Of a DNA stretch of 64,000 nucleotides, positions 35,127 through 42,891 are shown piece after piece (the stretch's first letter is position 1; each line of letters starts with the position of its first letter). Source of the DNA: Gimesia maris (GTDB taxonomy: Bacteria; Planctomycetota; Planctomycetia; Planctomycetales; Planctomycetaceae); contig NZ_CP042910.1 of the NCBI RefSeq assembly GCF_008298035.1, positions 6,448,001 to 6,512,000 of the forward strand, read 5' to 3'. The translations under genes were made by a program, and so were the position numbers. The notes below the pieces were generated by a model, which saw nothing but the letters and a program-made list of their open reading frames with translations, had not been told where the DNA came from and ran no database searches.

Positions 35127-36410
35127 ATGAATAAATTTCGAATCAGAAGATTTTCGACACTCTATTATTTCATTCTGCTCTGTTCTTGCAGTCTGTCTGT
35201 GAGTGGCGCCGAGCCCGATCAAAATGAATTATTGAAACAGCAGATCGATCAGGCATGGCAGGTGACCTGGACGCGGTTTTATCGGCCCAAGACACATCTG
35301 TTTTATGATTATCTCAGCAGCTATGAGCCGGGCAAAGAACTCGGTCATCTGCCGACCGAGGCAGAGGTCAAGCGGCAGTTTCCCAATCCGTGTGGATACA
35401 GCACTGGGATGGAAGACGGCATGATCCTGGGGGGAGCCATGCTGAGTACCATTGTCGACATGTACGACGTCACCGGGAATGAAAAACTGAAAACCGATAT
35501 CGACAACGTGTTTCAAGGCATCAAGCTCTGCGCGACCGTGCATGGCGTCCCCGGTTTCATTGCCCGCGCGGTCTGTGTGGAAGATGGGAAAAGCGTCTAC
35601 ATCAACTCGTCCCGCGATCAATACACACATTGTGTGCACGGCTTGTGGAGGTATTATCACAGCCCGCTCTGCAATGAGGAAACGAAACAGGAGATCCGTG
35701 CGATCCTGTCTGCGGTCGCCGACCGGATGATTGCCAATGTGACGGCAGAGACGAACTATGATTTTCTCCGGGCGGACGGAAAACGCTGCCCGCTGGGCAT
35801 CTGTCGGATGTGGAACGTGCGTCCTCACGAAGCAGCGCGGCTGCCCATGATTTATGCGGCGGCCTGGGATGTGACGGGGGAGGAAAAGTATCGGAAACAG
35901 TACCGCCACTACCTGACGCCGGCAATCCGACAGACCCAGTCGATGAAACCGGACGAACATCATGCGGCTTACGTGTATGTGCAGATGCAATGTTCGTTCG
36001 AGTTGCTGCATCAGCTGGAACAGGATCCCGAACTCAAAGCCGACCTGCACGGGTTGATGAAACAGACGGCGGAAAAGGCACTCTCGAAAATCAGTCATGC
36101 CCGCAAAGCCCTGTATGACCTGGACCTGACAGTCCTGGGGCCCGACTGGCGAGAGGCCGAAAAATGGATCACGCAAGGCGAGTATCGCAATCCGCAGTGG
36201 GGCGCCTACCGACGCGTGTGGCATGCGATTCGCGAAGCAGGGGAACTCTCGCTCGTCCCGTTGATGGTGACCGACCTGTCGATCACCGACTCACAGAAAC
36301 AGGATCTGGAAAAAATCATCCTGCGGATGGACTACGAACAGACCTCCAGTTGCGGCATCATCTACCATCTGGCCGCCTACTGGAAAGCCCGTAAACGCGG
36401 GTTGTTTTAA
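35127..36410 (+). CDS. Exported protein, possibly alpha/alpha-toroid glycosidase-like
   Basis: The product has 427 residues. The ATG at 35127 is chosen because it opens a good signal peptide (STLYYFILLCSCSLSVSGA); 26 codons of open frame precede it. The mature chain is helical with aromatic patches: HLFYDYLSSYEPGKELGHLP, CGYSTGMEDGMILGGAML, HCVHGLWRYYHSPLC, MYAAAWDV-like segments near residue 265. This alternation resembles (alpha/alpha)6 barrels of glycoside hydrolases and lyases, with GMEDG as a possible active-site acid. No family can be named. Module A of the repeat family begins 13 bases after its stop. Confidence 0.8.
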   Translation: MNKFRIRRFSTLYYFILLCSCSLSVSGAEPDQNELLKQQIDQAWQVTWTRFYRPKTHLFYDYLSSYEPGKELGHLPTEAEVKRQFPNPCGYSTGMEDGMILGGAMLSTIVDMYDVTGNEKLKTDIDNVFQGIKLCATVHGVPGFIARAVCVEDGKSVYINSSRDQYTHCVHGLWRYYHSPLCNEETKQEIRAILSAVADRMIANVTAETNYDFLRADGKRCPLGICRMWNVRPHEAARLPMIYAAAWDVTGEEKYRKQYRHYLTPAIRQTQSMKPDEHHAAYVYVQMQCSFELLHQLEQDPELKADLHGLMKQTAEKALSKISHARKALYDLDLTVLGPDWREAEKWITQGEYRNPQWGAYRRVWHAIREAGELSLVPLMVTDLSITDSQKQDLEKIILRMDYEQTSSCGIIYHLAAYWKARKRGLF

Positions 36411-36894
36411 AAACAGTGAAACTTTTTTGCTACCACGAAAAGCACGAAATGACACGATACATGATAAGGGGTAAGCCTGAATGCAATTCGGGCCGAGCGG
36501 AGCGAGCAGGAGGTCGCAGCTGCTGGATTCGTTTCAGATCCGAGCATCCTATACTTTCCCGACACGGTCGGACGAGCCGGACCGTGGCACACGGGAGCGT
36601 GAATCCAGTTAGCCACCGTTCTTTCCGAAATGTCCGTTAACCGCGGCTAACGTCGTACGGCTAATGGTGAAATAACGGATGGCCCCGGATGCAATCCGGG
36701 GTTGTCATAGACAACAGGAAACTGTCAGGAGAGACATTCAAACCAGATCAACAACTTCGAGCTAATCAACCAAAGTGTACAGTCCCGTATGACACCTGTC
36801 TGGTGAGGATTGCATGAGATTCACATCCTGGAGTATTGTATTTATTATCGCAAATAATACGAAACGAGAATGAGTGGACAGGGGACGTACTTTG
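36411..36894. other. Intergenic region filled by a long repeat copy
   Basis: Most of these 484 bases are a repeat copy (36423-36745). The last 150 bases are unique, AT-rich and should carry the promoter of the two-gene unit that follows. Open frames inside the repeat are rejected as genes. Confidence 0.6.
36423..36745 (+). repeat. Dispersed repeat, modules A-B-D; left arm of outer inverted pair
   Basis: Module A (36423-36458, ACCACGAAAAGCACGAAATG core), module B (36474-36600, from GCCTGAATGCAATTCGGG to the CACACGGGAGCG end) and module D (36600-36745, with CCCCGGATGCAATCCGGGG hairpin). The whole of it recurs as reverse complement at 40105-40420 with only scattered differences. Confidence 0.9.
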
Positions 36895-37515
36895 ATGACA
36901 CAACAGGAAAAGATGGACGAATTCTGGTTGTGGTTTGAGAGTCAAGCCGAACAACTCGTAGACCAGCCTTCACTGGAAATCATAGACGAACTGGCAGAAC
37001 AACTGGCGAATGTTGACAGTGGAATTACCGCTGAAGTGTCAAACATGACTGAAAACAGTGATCGCGAACTGATAATTACTGCGCACGGCGATGCTTCTCG
37101 TTTTAAACTGATCGGGACGCTGGTGCAACGGGCGCCGCAGATTCCAGGCTGGCGGGTTCTGGCTTTGAAACCGCCCCGTGGATTTTCATTTCACGTTGAC
37201 GGCAAAGAGCGTCTCTCGATCAGTGACTGGCGGTTTGTGCCTCTCAAGTCTTCGCCCGAATTCGATGAAATTGGCTTGCGCATTGAGATGCCGGAACAGG
37301 ATGCCCAAAAACTCGATGTGGATGCGTTGTCTCTGGTGCTTGAAGAAGGAGTAGGTGAGGTGTTATTGTCACTGTGTTCTCATATCGAATTCGGGAGCAG
37401 CGAGACAGCCGGCGCGCTGTCGATTCATTCGCTGGCCGAAACGATCTCTGACTGGGCCCTCGCGCGGGGACCGAAATCCATGCGAGCCTGGTTACCACCC
37501 CTGGAGCAGCACTGA
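36895..37515 (+). CDS. Protein of unknown function, first gene of a coupled pair
   Basis: The product has 206 residues and looks soluble and cytoplasmic. The start has an aromatic, acidic motif DEFWLWFESQAEQLV, followed by EIIDELAEQLANVDSGITAEV, a beta segment DRELIITAHGDASRFKLI, then QIPGWRVLALKPPRGFSF. An alternating alpha/beta domain is likely. I do not recognise the family. GGGGACG lies upstream of the ATG at 36895. Its stop overlaps the next start (TGATG), so the two are translated together. Both sit between repeat copies at 36.4 and 38.35 kb. Confidence 0.75.
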   Translation: MTQQEKMDEFWLWFESQAEQLVDQPSLEIIDELAEQLANVDSGITAEVSNMTENSDRELIITAHGDASRFKLIGTLVQRAPQIPGWRVLALKPPRGFSFHVDGKERLSISDWRFVPLKSSPEFDEIGLRIEMPEQDAQKLDVDALSLVLEEGVGEVLLSLCSHIEFGSSETAGALSIHSLAETISDWALARGPKSMRAWLPPLEQH

Positions 37516-38312
37516 TGTTTGCATGGCTTGTCGAAGAGATGGCATCGATCAACACCAACAAGTTTCACCTTGTCGATGGTCCGCTGCCACCTGAAAAACG
37601 AAAACTGGTGGAAACGACGGAAATCCCCGTTCCCCCTTCGTACAAAAACTTCGTAATTCAGTTCGGCAACGCACAACTGTATCGGAAAGGGAGTAATTAC
37701 GTCGTGCAGATCTACGCCGTTCCGCAGGACGCAGAATCGGAAGAGGGAGAACCGCTGTTGAATATTGGCAAAGCGGGAATGGGCTGGGTTTACTTTAAGG
37801 AATCACAGTTGGTGGAGGGAGAAGAATCCCCGGTCTTTGAGTGGCGGCATCGACAGGGGCTGCGGCAGACGGCGGACGGCTTTGATGAATGGTTGAGAAA
37901 AAAGTGTACTGCCACGCGAAAGCAGTACAAGAAAAAAGAATGGCGGCTGATTGAAGAGGGCCCCGCACCATTCTCGGAGCAGGAACAGGCGATCGTGGAT
38001 GCCCGCAGCCAATTTCGCTGGCGCGTGATCGGTATTTCCGCTAATGGTGATCTGCAGCTCGAAGTCCATAACGGTTCGGAACTGGTGCTCCCCTATCTTT
38101 CGATTGGGATTCGAGGCAAAATCAACGGAGGCGTTTATCTGCCCATTGGCGAGATCCAGCCGGGAGAGACTCGTGTGATTGAATGCGATTGCTATAAAGA
38201 CCATGCCGCCGCCGAGGATGTAGAAGCATACGAAAAGCCGGAACCAGGTCCTGAAGATCGTCAACAGTATTGGGAGTTCAAAGCGTTACAGGGGAAAAGC
38301 AGCACCACTTGA
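37515..38312 (+). CDS. SMI1/KNR4 (SUKH)-like protein
   Basis: The product has 265 residues. Residues about 30-110 resemble the SUKH fold: ETTEIPVPPSYKNFVIQFGN, then YVVQIYAVPQDAESEEG and NIGKAGMGWVYFKESQL. SUKH domains occur in immunity proteins of contact-dependent and polymorphic toxins and in cell-wall regulators. A basic segment (KKCTATRKQYKKKEW) joins it to a C-terminal beta-rich part with NGSELVLPYLSIGIRGKING. The start shares one base with the stop of the preceding gene. No toxin motif is seen nearby, so an immunity role is only a possibility. Confidence 0.72.
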   Translation: MFAWLVEEMASINTNKFHLVDGPLPPEKRKLVETTEIPVPPSYKNFVIQFGNAQLYRKGSNYVVQIYAVPQDAESEEGEPLLNIGKAGMGWVYFKESQLVEGEESPVFEWRHRQGLRQTADGFDEWLRKKCTATRKQYKKKEWRLIEEGPAPFSEQEQAIVDARSQFRWRVIGISANGDLQLEVHNGSELVLPYLSIGIRGKINGGVYLPIGEIQPGETRVIECDCYKDHAAAEDVEAYEKPEPGPEDRQQYWEFKALQGKSSTT

Positions 38313-38349
38313 AGGCATGAACAATAAAGTTGAGTGAAACTGATCTCTG

Positions 38350-38607
38350 TTTTTTCTACCACGAAAAGCACGAAATGGCACGAAAGAAGACGAGGGGTAG
38401 GCCTGAATACAATTCGGGCCGAGCGCAGCGAGCAGGAGGTCGCAGTTGTCGTATTCGTTTCAGATCCGAGCATCCCATACTTTCCCGGCATGGCCGGACG
38501 AGCCGGACCGTGGCACACGGGAGCGTCTTTGTATGTGATATTATTTCCTGTTGTATCAGCCGTCCGTGTGCCACCGCTCGGCTTGACCGACGGTGCTGAT
38601 ACACCAT
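38350..38607 (+). repeat. Dispersed repeat, modules A-B-C; left arm of inner inverted pair
   Basis: A (38350-38386), B (38400-38526) and C (38527-38607, GTGCCACCGCTCGGCTTGAC core). The same series runs backwards as C-B-A at 39746-39985, so the APH-type gene lies between the arms. The right end is 13 bases from that gene's stop. Confidence 0.9.
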
Positions 38608-38619
38608 TCGAGAAGCACT

Positions 38620-39489
38620 TCACGCATCTTCCAGAACCCGTTGGAGCGTGGTCAGGCCGAGGGGGACGTGGCGGGGTTCGTTGCTGTCGTGTAGGGTCAG
38701 GCCGATGTGCAGAGCCCAGCCCTGGGCGCGTCTGATCTGCGCCGGTTCGGCGTTGTAGAGGGTAAAGAATTCCTGCCGTTTGCCTGCTGTATCGAGGAGC
38801 AACCAGGCACAGGCCAGATCGGTGGCGGCGTCGCCTCCGTTCAGGTCTCCCCAGTCGATGATGCCGATCAGAGTGCCGTCCCGGATAATGATATTGCGGG
38901 GATGCAGGTCACCGTGCAACCAGACGCGATCGGTACTGGCAGGTGTAGAGCAGAGTTCTTCCCAGAGTGCTGCCAGCCGGGGGGCATCCACTTCGGGATG
39001 ATTCCGCTGCCGCGCAAGTCGTTCGGTGACTCCCTGGTGGCGGGTGTGCAGCGGTATGCCTCGAAAGGGATTTTCGGGGGCATCGGACGACGCGGGCTGA
39101 TGCAGAGCCTGTAATGTTGTGGCCAGAAAACGAACATCGGCGGCACTGAAATCATGCGCGTCGGCGGTGGTACCGGGAATCCAGCGGACGATGCTCCACG
39201 ACCACGGGAAGTTGGAGTCCGGTTGGCCGAGATGAATCGGCAGGGGGACTTCGAGCGGAAGCCGGGCCGCCAGTTCCGGGAGCCATTGCTGTTCATGCAG
39301 CAGTAGTGGGACGGCCAGTTCGCGGCGGGGGAGACGGACCGCGTATTCGGTGCCAAGCAGAAAAGTGACGTTGTCCCAGCCTTCATCAACGAGCGTAATT
39401 GGCAGATCGGCCAGTGCAGGATATTGCTTTGACAGCAGTCGCTGGACTGTCTGGATGCCGATTTGAATTTCAGCGCGGGGTTGGTTCAC
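38620..39489 (-). CDS. APH-family phosphotransferase (aminoglycoside/homoserine-kinase-like)
   Basis: The product has 289 residues. Brenner-type catalytic loop WLHGDLHPRNIII with the base Asp and Asn, then IIDWGDLNGGDAATDLACAW carrying the Mg-binding Asp. The N-lobe has FLLGTEYAVRLPRRELAV, where Arg/Lys should contact ATP, and PLPIHLGQPDSNFPWSWSIV. These are typical of APH enzymes with broad substrate range (aminoglycosides, macrolides, sugars, homoserine). Substrate cannot be told, and a resistance role is not implied. The gene is bracketed by the inner inverted repeat. Confidence 0.9.
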   Translation of the reverse strand: MNQPRAEIQIGIQTVQRLLSKQYPALADLPITLVDEGWDNVTFLLGTEYAVRLPRRELAVPLLLHEQQWLPELAARLPLEVPLPIHLGQPDSNFPWSWSIVRWIPGTTADAHDFSAADVRFLATTLQALHQPASSDAPENPFRGIPLHTRHQGVTERLARQRNHPEVDAPRLAALWEELCSTPASTDRVWLHGDLHPRNIIIRDGTLIGIIDWGDLNGGDAATDLACAWLLLDTAGKRQEFFTLYNAEPAQIRRAQGWALHIGLTLHDSNEPRHVPLGLTTLQRVLEDA

Positions 39490-39623
39490 GTGGGAGGAGG
39501 CTTTCGTAGAATTGAAAGGCGTTTCCTGAAGTAATTCAGGAGACAGTTTAACAATGTTTTTCTCTCTGGTTGATTGAGTTTACTCAAAATGCAGGAATTT
39601 GTGGTTAATACGGATTGGGGATC

Positions 39624-39635
39624 AACCGGGGCTAA
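39624..39635 (+). repeat. Dispersed intergenic motif AACCGGGGCTAA, copy 4
   Basis: An exact 12-base copy, followed by GGCG and, 12 bases later, by a forward module A. Confidence 0.85.
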
Positions 39636-39646
39636 GGCGATTTTAT

Positions 39647-39685
39647 GACTACCACGAAAAGCACGAAAGCACACGAAAGATTATC
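39647..39685 (+). repeat. Dispersed repeat module A, forward copy
   Basis: ACTACCACGAAAAGCACGAA followed by a variant GCACACGAAAG end. It directly precedes the inverted C-B-A series and so forms a second, short inverted pair with the A module at 39953. Confidence 0.85.
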
Positions 39686-39745
39686 ACTTTCATCCAGAGT
39701 TATCCGTACTAATTTGAGAGATCCGGAGAGTGTTTTTCTCATGTG

Positions 39746-39985
39746 GTATCGGCACCGTCGGTCAAGCCGAGCGGTGGCACACGGACGACTGATATAATAG
39801 GAGTGAACACAATACACAAAAGACGTTCCCGTGTGCTACGATCCGGCCGTGCAGGGAAAGTATTGGATGCTCGGATCTGAAACGAAACCGACAGCTGCGA
39901 CCTCCTGCCCGCTACGCTCGGCCCGGATTGCATCCGGGCTCACCCACTTTCACTTTCGTGTCATTTCGTGTTTTTCGTGGTAGAA
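39746..39985 (-). repeat. Dispersed repeat, inverted C-B-A; right arm of inner inverted pair
   Basis: C (39746-39825), B (39826-39950) and A (39953-39985) in reverse complement to 38350-38607. The link between B and C, with GTCTTT and a TGTATCAG/TATATCAG end, is conserved in both arms, so they are copies of one unit rather than chance neighbours. Confidence 0.9.
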
Positions 39986-40672
39986 ATATCACGATTGCAT
40001 GTGTCACTGGTTTCCGATGTTGAGTGATACTGGTTCGATCATCGCCAGGCGGGCGGATACGTGGGGGGCGACTCTACACGAGGGGGCAGGTTTTTACCTG
40101 AAACCTGATTGTAAGCTTTCTCTGACAGTTTCCTGTTGTCTGCGACAACCCCGGATTACATCCGGGGCCATCCGTTATTTCACCATTAGCCGTACGGCGT
40201 TAGCCGCGGTTAACGGACATTTTGGAAAGAACGGTGGCTAATTGGGTTTATCTCACGTGTCCCACGGTCCGGCTCGTCCGGCCGTGCCGGGAAAGTATTG
40301 GATGCTCGGATCTGAAACGAAACCGACAGCTGCGACCTCCTGCTCGCTGCGCTCGGCCCGGATTGCATCCGGGCTTACCCACTTTTACTTTCGTGTCATT
40401 TCGTGTTTTTCGTGGTAGGAAATTTCAGTTCGAGCGTTTCATTGGTTTCCGTTTTAGCTTGATACTGGTGTGATACTCGCCAGGTGGGCGGACACTTGGG
40501 TCGCGCCCCTACGAAGGAGGTCGGTTTTGTTACTCTGAATTGCCTGACTGCTCTGTCGGTTTCCTGTTGTCTGCGACAACCCCGGATTGCATCCGGGGCT
40601 ACCCGTCTTTCACCATTAGCCATACGGTAATTGCTGCGGTTTCTGCAGGTTGGGACTTAACCGGGGCTAACG
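39826..40672 (-). repeat. Tandem duplication with a period of about 430 bp
   Basis: Landmarks recur at a near-constant step. Module B: 39826 and 40256. Module A: 39953 and 40388. A spacer with CGCCAGGCGGGCGGA or CGCCAGGTGGGCGGA: near 40060 and 40480. Module D with the CCCCGGATT-N2-ATCCGGGG hairpin: near 40150 and 40575. Nearly two copies are present, and the second is broken by the IS4 insertion at 40675. Confidence 0.85.
40105..40420 (-). repeat. Dispersed repeat, inverted D-B-A; right arm of outer inverted pair
   Basis: Reverse complement of 36423-36745 over about 315 bases. It includes the unique-looking link GTTAGCCACCG / CGGTGGCTAA between B and D. Together the arms enclose the two-gene unit, the inner repeat pair and the APH gene. 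Confidence 0.9.
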
Positions 40673-40674
40673 CC
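40659..40674 (+). repeat. Dispersed motif copy 5, split by the IS4 insertion
   Basis: AACCGGGGCTAACGCC on the left of the IS resumes as CTAACGCCCTGCGGCTGA at 42164. Joined, it matches the intact copy at 19014. Confidence 0.85.
40665..40674 (+). repeat. Target-site duplication of the IS4 element, left copy
   Basis: GGCTAACGCC, repeated exactly at 42162-42171 directly outside the inverted ends. Confidence 0.85.
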
Positions 40675-42161
40675 TAATGGCACTTACTTTAAATTAAGTT
40701 GGTTACCCCTGCCGTTTGGTATGGGATTTGCGCAGGATTCTATTCTTGAAAATAGACTGCCAATTTGCCAGGAGTAACCACGCAGTGAAACAATCACCGG
40801 AACAGATTCTTGAATTCGATCGTGCCTTCGAACAACTTAAAGATTTGGTGGACTTACGCCAAGCCGATCAGCTGCATCCCAGGCGACCCAATGCAATCTA
40901 TACCGCCTGCGTTGTGCTGTGGATGTTGATTTTTCAACGCCTCAAACCAGATGCCTCACTCGAAGCGGCGGTGAAGCATCTGATTGAAAATCAACCTGAC
41001 TACCTTCCTGAAAACAAACGATTAAGCCAGGGTACACTCTCGTCCAACAGTGCAGCATACAGCCGGGCTCGCAGCGAACTGCCGTTGGATGTTGTGAAAT
41101 GGTTTTCCAATGAAATCACTCGTGCCATCGTCGGGCAATCTGAAACCCTGCTGGACGGTCGTCAAATATTTTTACTCGATGGAACCACGATCACATTAGC
41201 ACCGGAAAAAGAATTACAAACGAAATTTCCGCCCGCCTCAAATCAGCACGGTGAAAGTGTCTGGCCTGTTGTCAATCTGACCGTTTTTCACGAACTCAGT
41301 AGTGGATGTGCCTTGCTGCCACAGCTGGGGGCCATGTATGGACCTGAAGCGGTTTCCGAAACGGAACTTGCCCGAAATGGCATGCACTGCCTGCCAGACG
41401 AATCGATCATCATGGCTGATGCAGGATTTGGGATCTTTGGCGTAGCTCACCAGGCACAACTCCTGGGGCATGATTTTTTTCTACGCATGAAGAAGTTAAA
41501 CTTTGAGTCACTTCGAGCCAAAGCAAAACTCGTATCGCAAAGCCCAAAACATAAGACCTACCAACACCAGTGGACTCCGACCCCCAAAAACCGTAAAACA
41601 CAACCCGGGCTCCCCAGGGACGCTTCGCTGGCTGTTGTTTTGCACGAAATCATCGTCAATGAAACCTTGACGCTGTATTGCGTTACCAGCCTGCCGCAAG
41701 ACGCTGCCACCCTGGGCAACCTCTACAATCAAAGGGTCAATGTCGAAGTTGATATTCGTAACTTGAAGGTCGTATTGGACACCGAGAACATTCGCGCCAA
41801 GAAGGTAGACACGTTTTTGAAAGAGCTGTATACGTCAGTGGTCGCCTACAATTTAGTTGGTCAATTCCGCAGACAGGCAGCTGAACTGAATCAGGTTGCT
41901 CCGCGGCGGATGAGCTTTAAGCGAACCTGGACAACATTCCAAACGTTCCTGTTGAAGCACCTGCACACTGAGCCAGAATCATGGCGTGAATCCTTCGAGC
42001 GAGCACTGTTCTACGCGACCAAAGATAAACTACCCAATCGCGCTGCCAACCGAAGCGTAAAAAGAGAATGCTACGCCAAACGTTCAAAGAGAGACCATTT
42101 CGAAAAAAGAAAAAAGCCCCCAGAGAAATTGAAACACACTGATCTAAAGTAAGTGCCATTA
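40675..42161 (+). mobile_element. Intact IS4-family insertion sequence, 1487 bp
   Basis: Perfect 17-bp terminal inverted repeats TAATGGCACTTACTTTA (40675-40691) and its complement (42145-42161) bound one transposase gene. A 10-bp direct repeat flanks the element. Length, duplication size and the YREK-type transposase agree with the IS4 family. If the ends are read two bases further out the duplication would be shorter, but the element is the same. Confidence 0.9.
40785..42152 (+). CDS. IS4-family transposase
   Basis: The product has 455 residues from a GTG start, with AGGAG 10 bases upstream. The DDE domain is visible: first Asp in IFLLDGTTITLA, second Asp in IIMADAGFGIFG, and the IS4 signature Y-(2)-R-(3)-E-(6)-K in YNQRVNVEVDIRNLK. 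Helical N-terminal DNA-binding segments precede it (residues 1-120). The stop codon lies inside the right terminal repeat, as in many compact elements. No frameshift is seen, so the protein could be active. The frame is open 23 codons further upstream through a TTG, without a ribosome site. Confidence 0.94.
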   Translation: MKQSPEQILEFDRAFEQLKDLVDLRQADQLHPRRPNAIYTACVVLWMLIFQRLKPDASLEAAVKHLIENQPDYLPENKRLSQGTLSSNSAAYSRARSELPLDVVKWFSNEITRAIVGQSETLLDGRQIFLLDGTTITLAPEKELQTKFPPASNQHGESVWPVVNLTVFHELSSGCALLPQLGAMYGPEAVSETELARNGMHCLPDESIIMADAGFGIFGVAHQAQLLGHDFFLRMKKLNFESLRAKAKLVSQSPKHKTYQHQWTPTPKNRKTQPGLPRDASLAVVLHEIIVNETLTLYCVTSLPQDAATLGNLYNQRVNVEVDIRNLKVVLDTENIRAKKVDTFLKELYTSVVAYNLVGQFRRQAAELNQVAPRRMSFKRTWTTFQTFLLKHLHTEPESWRESFERALFYATKDKLPNRAANRSVKRECYAKRSKRDHFEKRKKPPEKLKHTDLK

Positions 42162-42171
42162 GGCTAACGCC
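42162..42171 (+). repeat. Target-site duplication of the IS4 element, right copy
   Basis: GGCTAACGCC, identical to 40665-40674. Confidence 0.85.
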
Positions 42172-42891
42172 CTGCGGCTGATTTTTTATCTCGTGGAGGC
42201 TTACCCATTGACTGTGTTTAGTGGTTCGTGATTTTCATCTGCTGGAGTGGGATGCATCTCATTTATAATGCTTCTCGATACGTGAATTGTCATTGTCTTA
42301 CCAGCACAGTTGGACAAGCCAACTGTGCCACACGGAATTTTTCTGGTTGGACTGGTTCTGTTTTTTCTACCACGAAAAGTACGAAACGACTCGATCGTTT
42401 CATATGATTTTACGAAATAGGGAATGAGGTGGAGTGATGGATTGTTTTCAAATTTTACTCAAGCATGCGTTTTGTGAGAGACCTGAAATCGGGATCAGTC
42501 TGTGTTCGTTGATAACAGGATTATTCTCTGCACGGGCTCGGGGGAGTCAAGGGGGGATGAACAGAATCGGGTGGCGATACAGGTCGATATGGGTCCGATC
42601 TGGGGCGATATCGGGTCGGTTTCGCGACGATGTTGTGCGAAGTGCGGCGACCCGCAGGCATACATGCGGAATATGTGAAGTTATGCAAACTGAATATCTG
42701 GAAAAAAGGGCCTGTTTTATGGTGAAGATGACGAACAAGTATCGCGTGTTTCAGTGCTCTGTAAACTGGGCACGCGCGCGACTCAGAACAGCGCTTATCG
42801 CCGTTGGCGCGGCGGCGTCAAGGGGAAGTTGAGCAGTGAAATGCATGTGTGGTGCGCGGAAAAGCAGTCGATGTTTTTCACAACTGTCGTT
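42172..42891. other. Non-coding region right of the IS4 element
   Basis: It holds the continuation of the split motif, a degenerate module C plus module A (42297-42395), and about 490 bases with no recognisable content. An open frame at 42434-42832 has no family resemblance or ribosome site and is not called. Confidence 0.55.
42297..42395 (+). repeat. Dispersed repeat, degenerate C plus module A
   Basis: CAAGCCAACTGTGCCACACGG resembles module C but with other arms, and is followed by TTTTCTACCACGAAAAGTACG and CGAAACGACTCGA (module A). It is the right-most member of the family in the window. Confidence 0.75.

Larger units (their letters stand above)
39490..40784. other. Non-coding block of repeats before the IS4 transposase
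   Basis: There are 1.3 kb without a genuine gene. Apart from about 130 unique bases near the APH start, it is built from repeat modules: a dispersed motif, one forward A, an inverted C-B-A series, about two tandem copies of a 430-bp unit, then the left end of the IS4 element. Open frames here recur in other repeat copies and are not supported as genes. Confidence 0.7.

Noticed and set aside
38620..39489. Calling the APH-type gene an antibiotic-resistance gene
   Set aside because: APH-fold kinases have many substrates; nothing in the sequence singles out an aminoglycoside, and similar genes are common in environmental bacteria.
36416..40473. Related open frames in the repeat copies (36416-36640, 38330-38599, 40222-40473) that translate to similar Arg/Ser-rich peptides
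   Set aside because: They fall inside the dispersed module B on repeats that also occur inverted, lack ribosome sites, end in unrelated sequence and show no codon bias. The likeness comes from the DNA repeat.
42434..42832. Open frame of 132 codons right of the IS4 element
   Set aside because: No ribosome site, no motif, a composition unlike neighbouring genes, and it overlaps the promoter side of the leftward dehydrogenase region.
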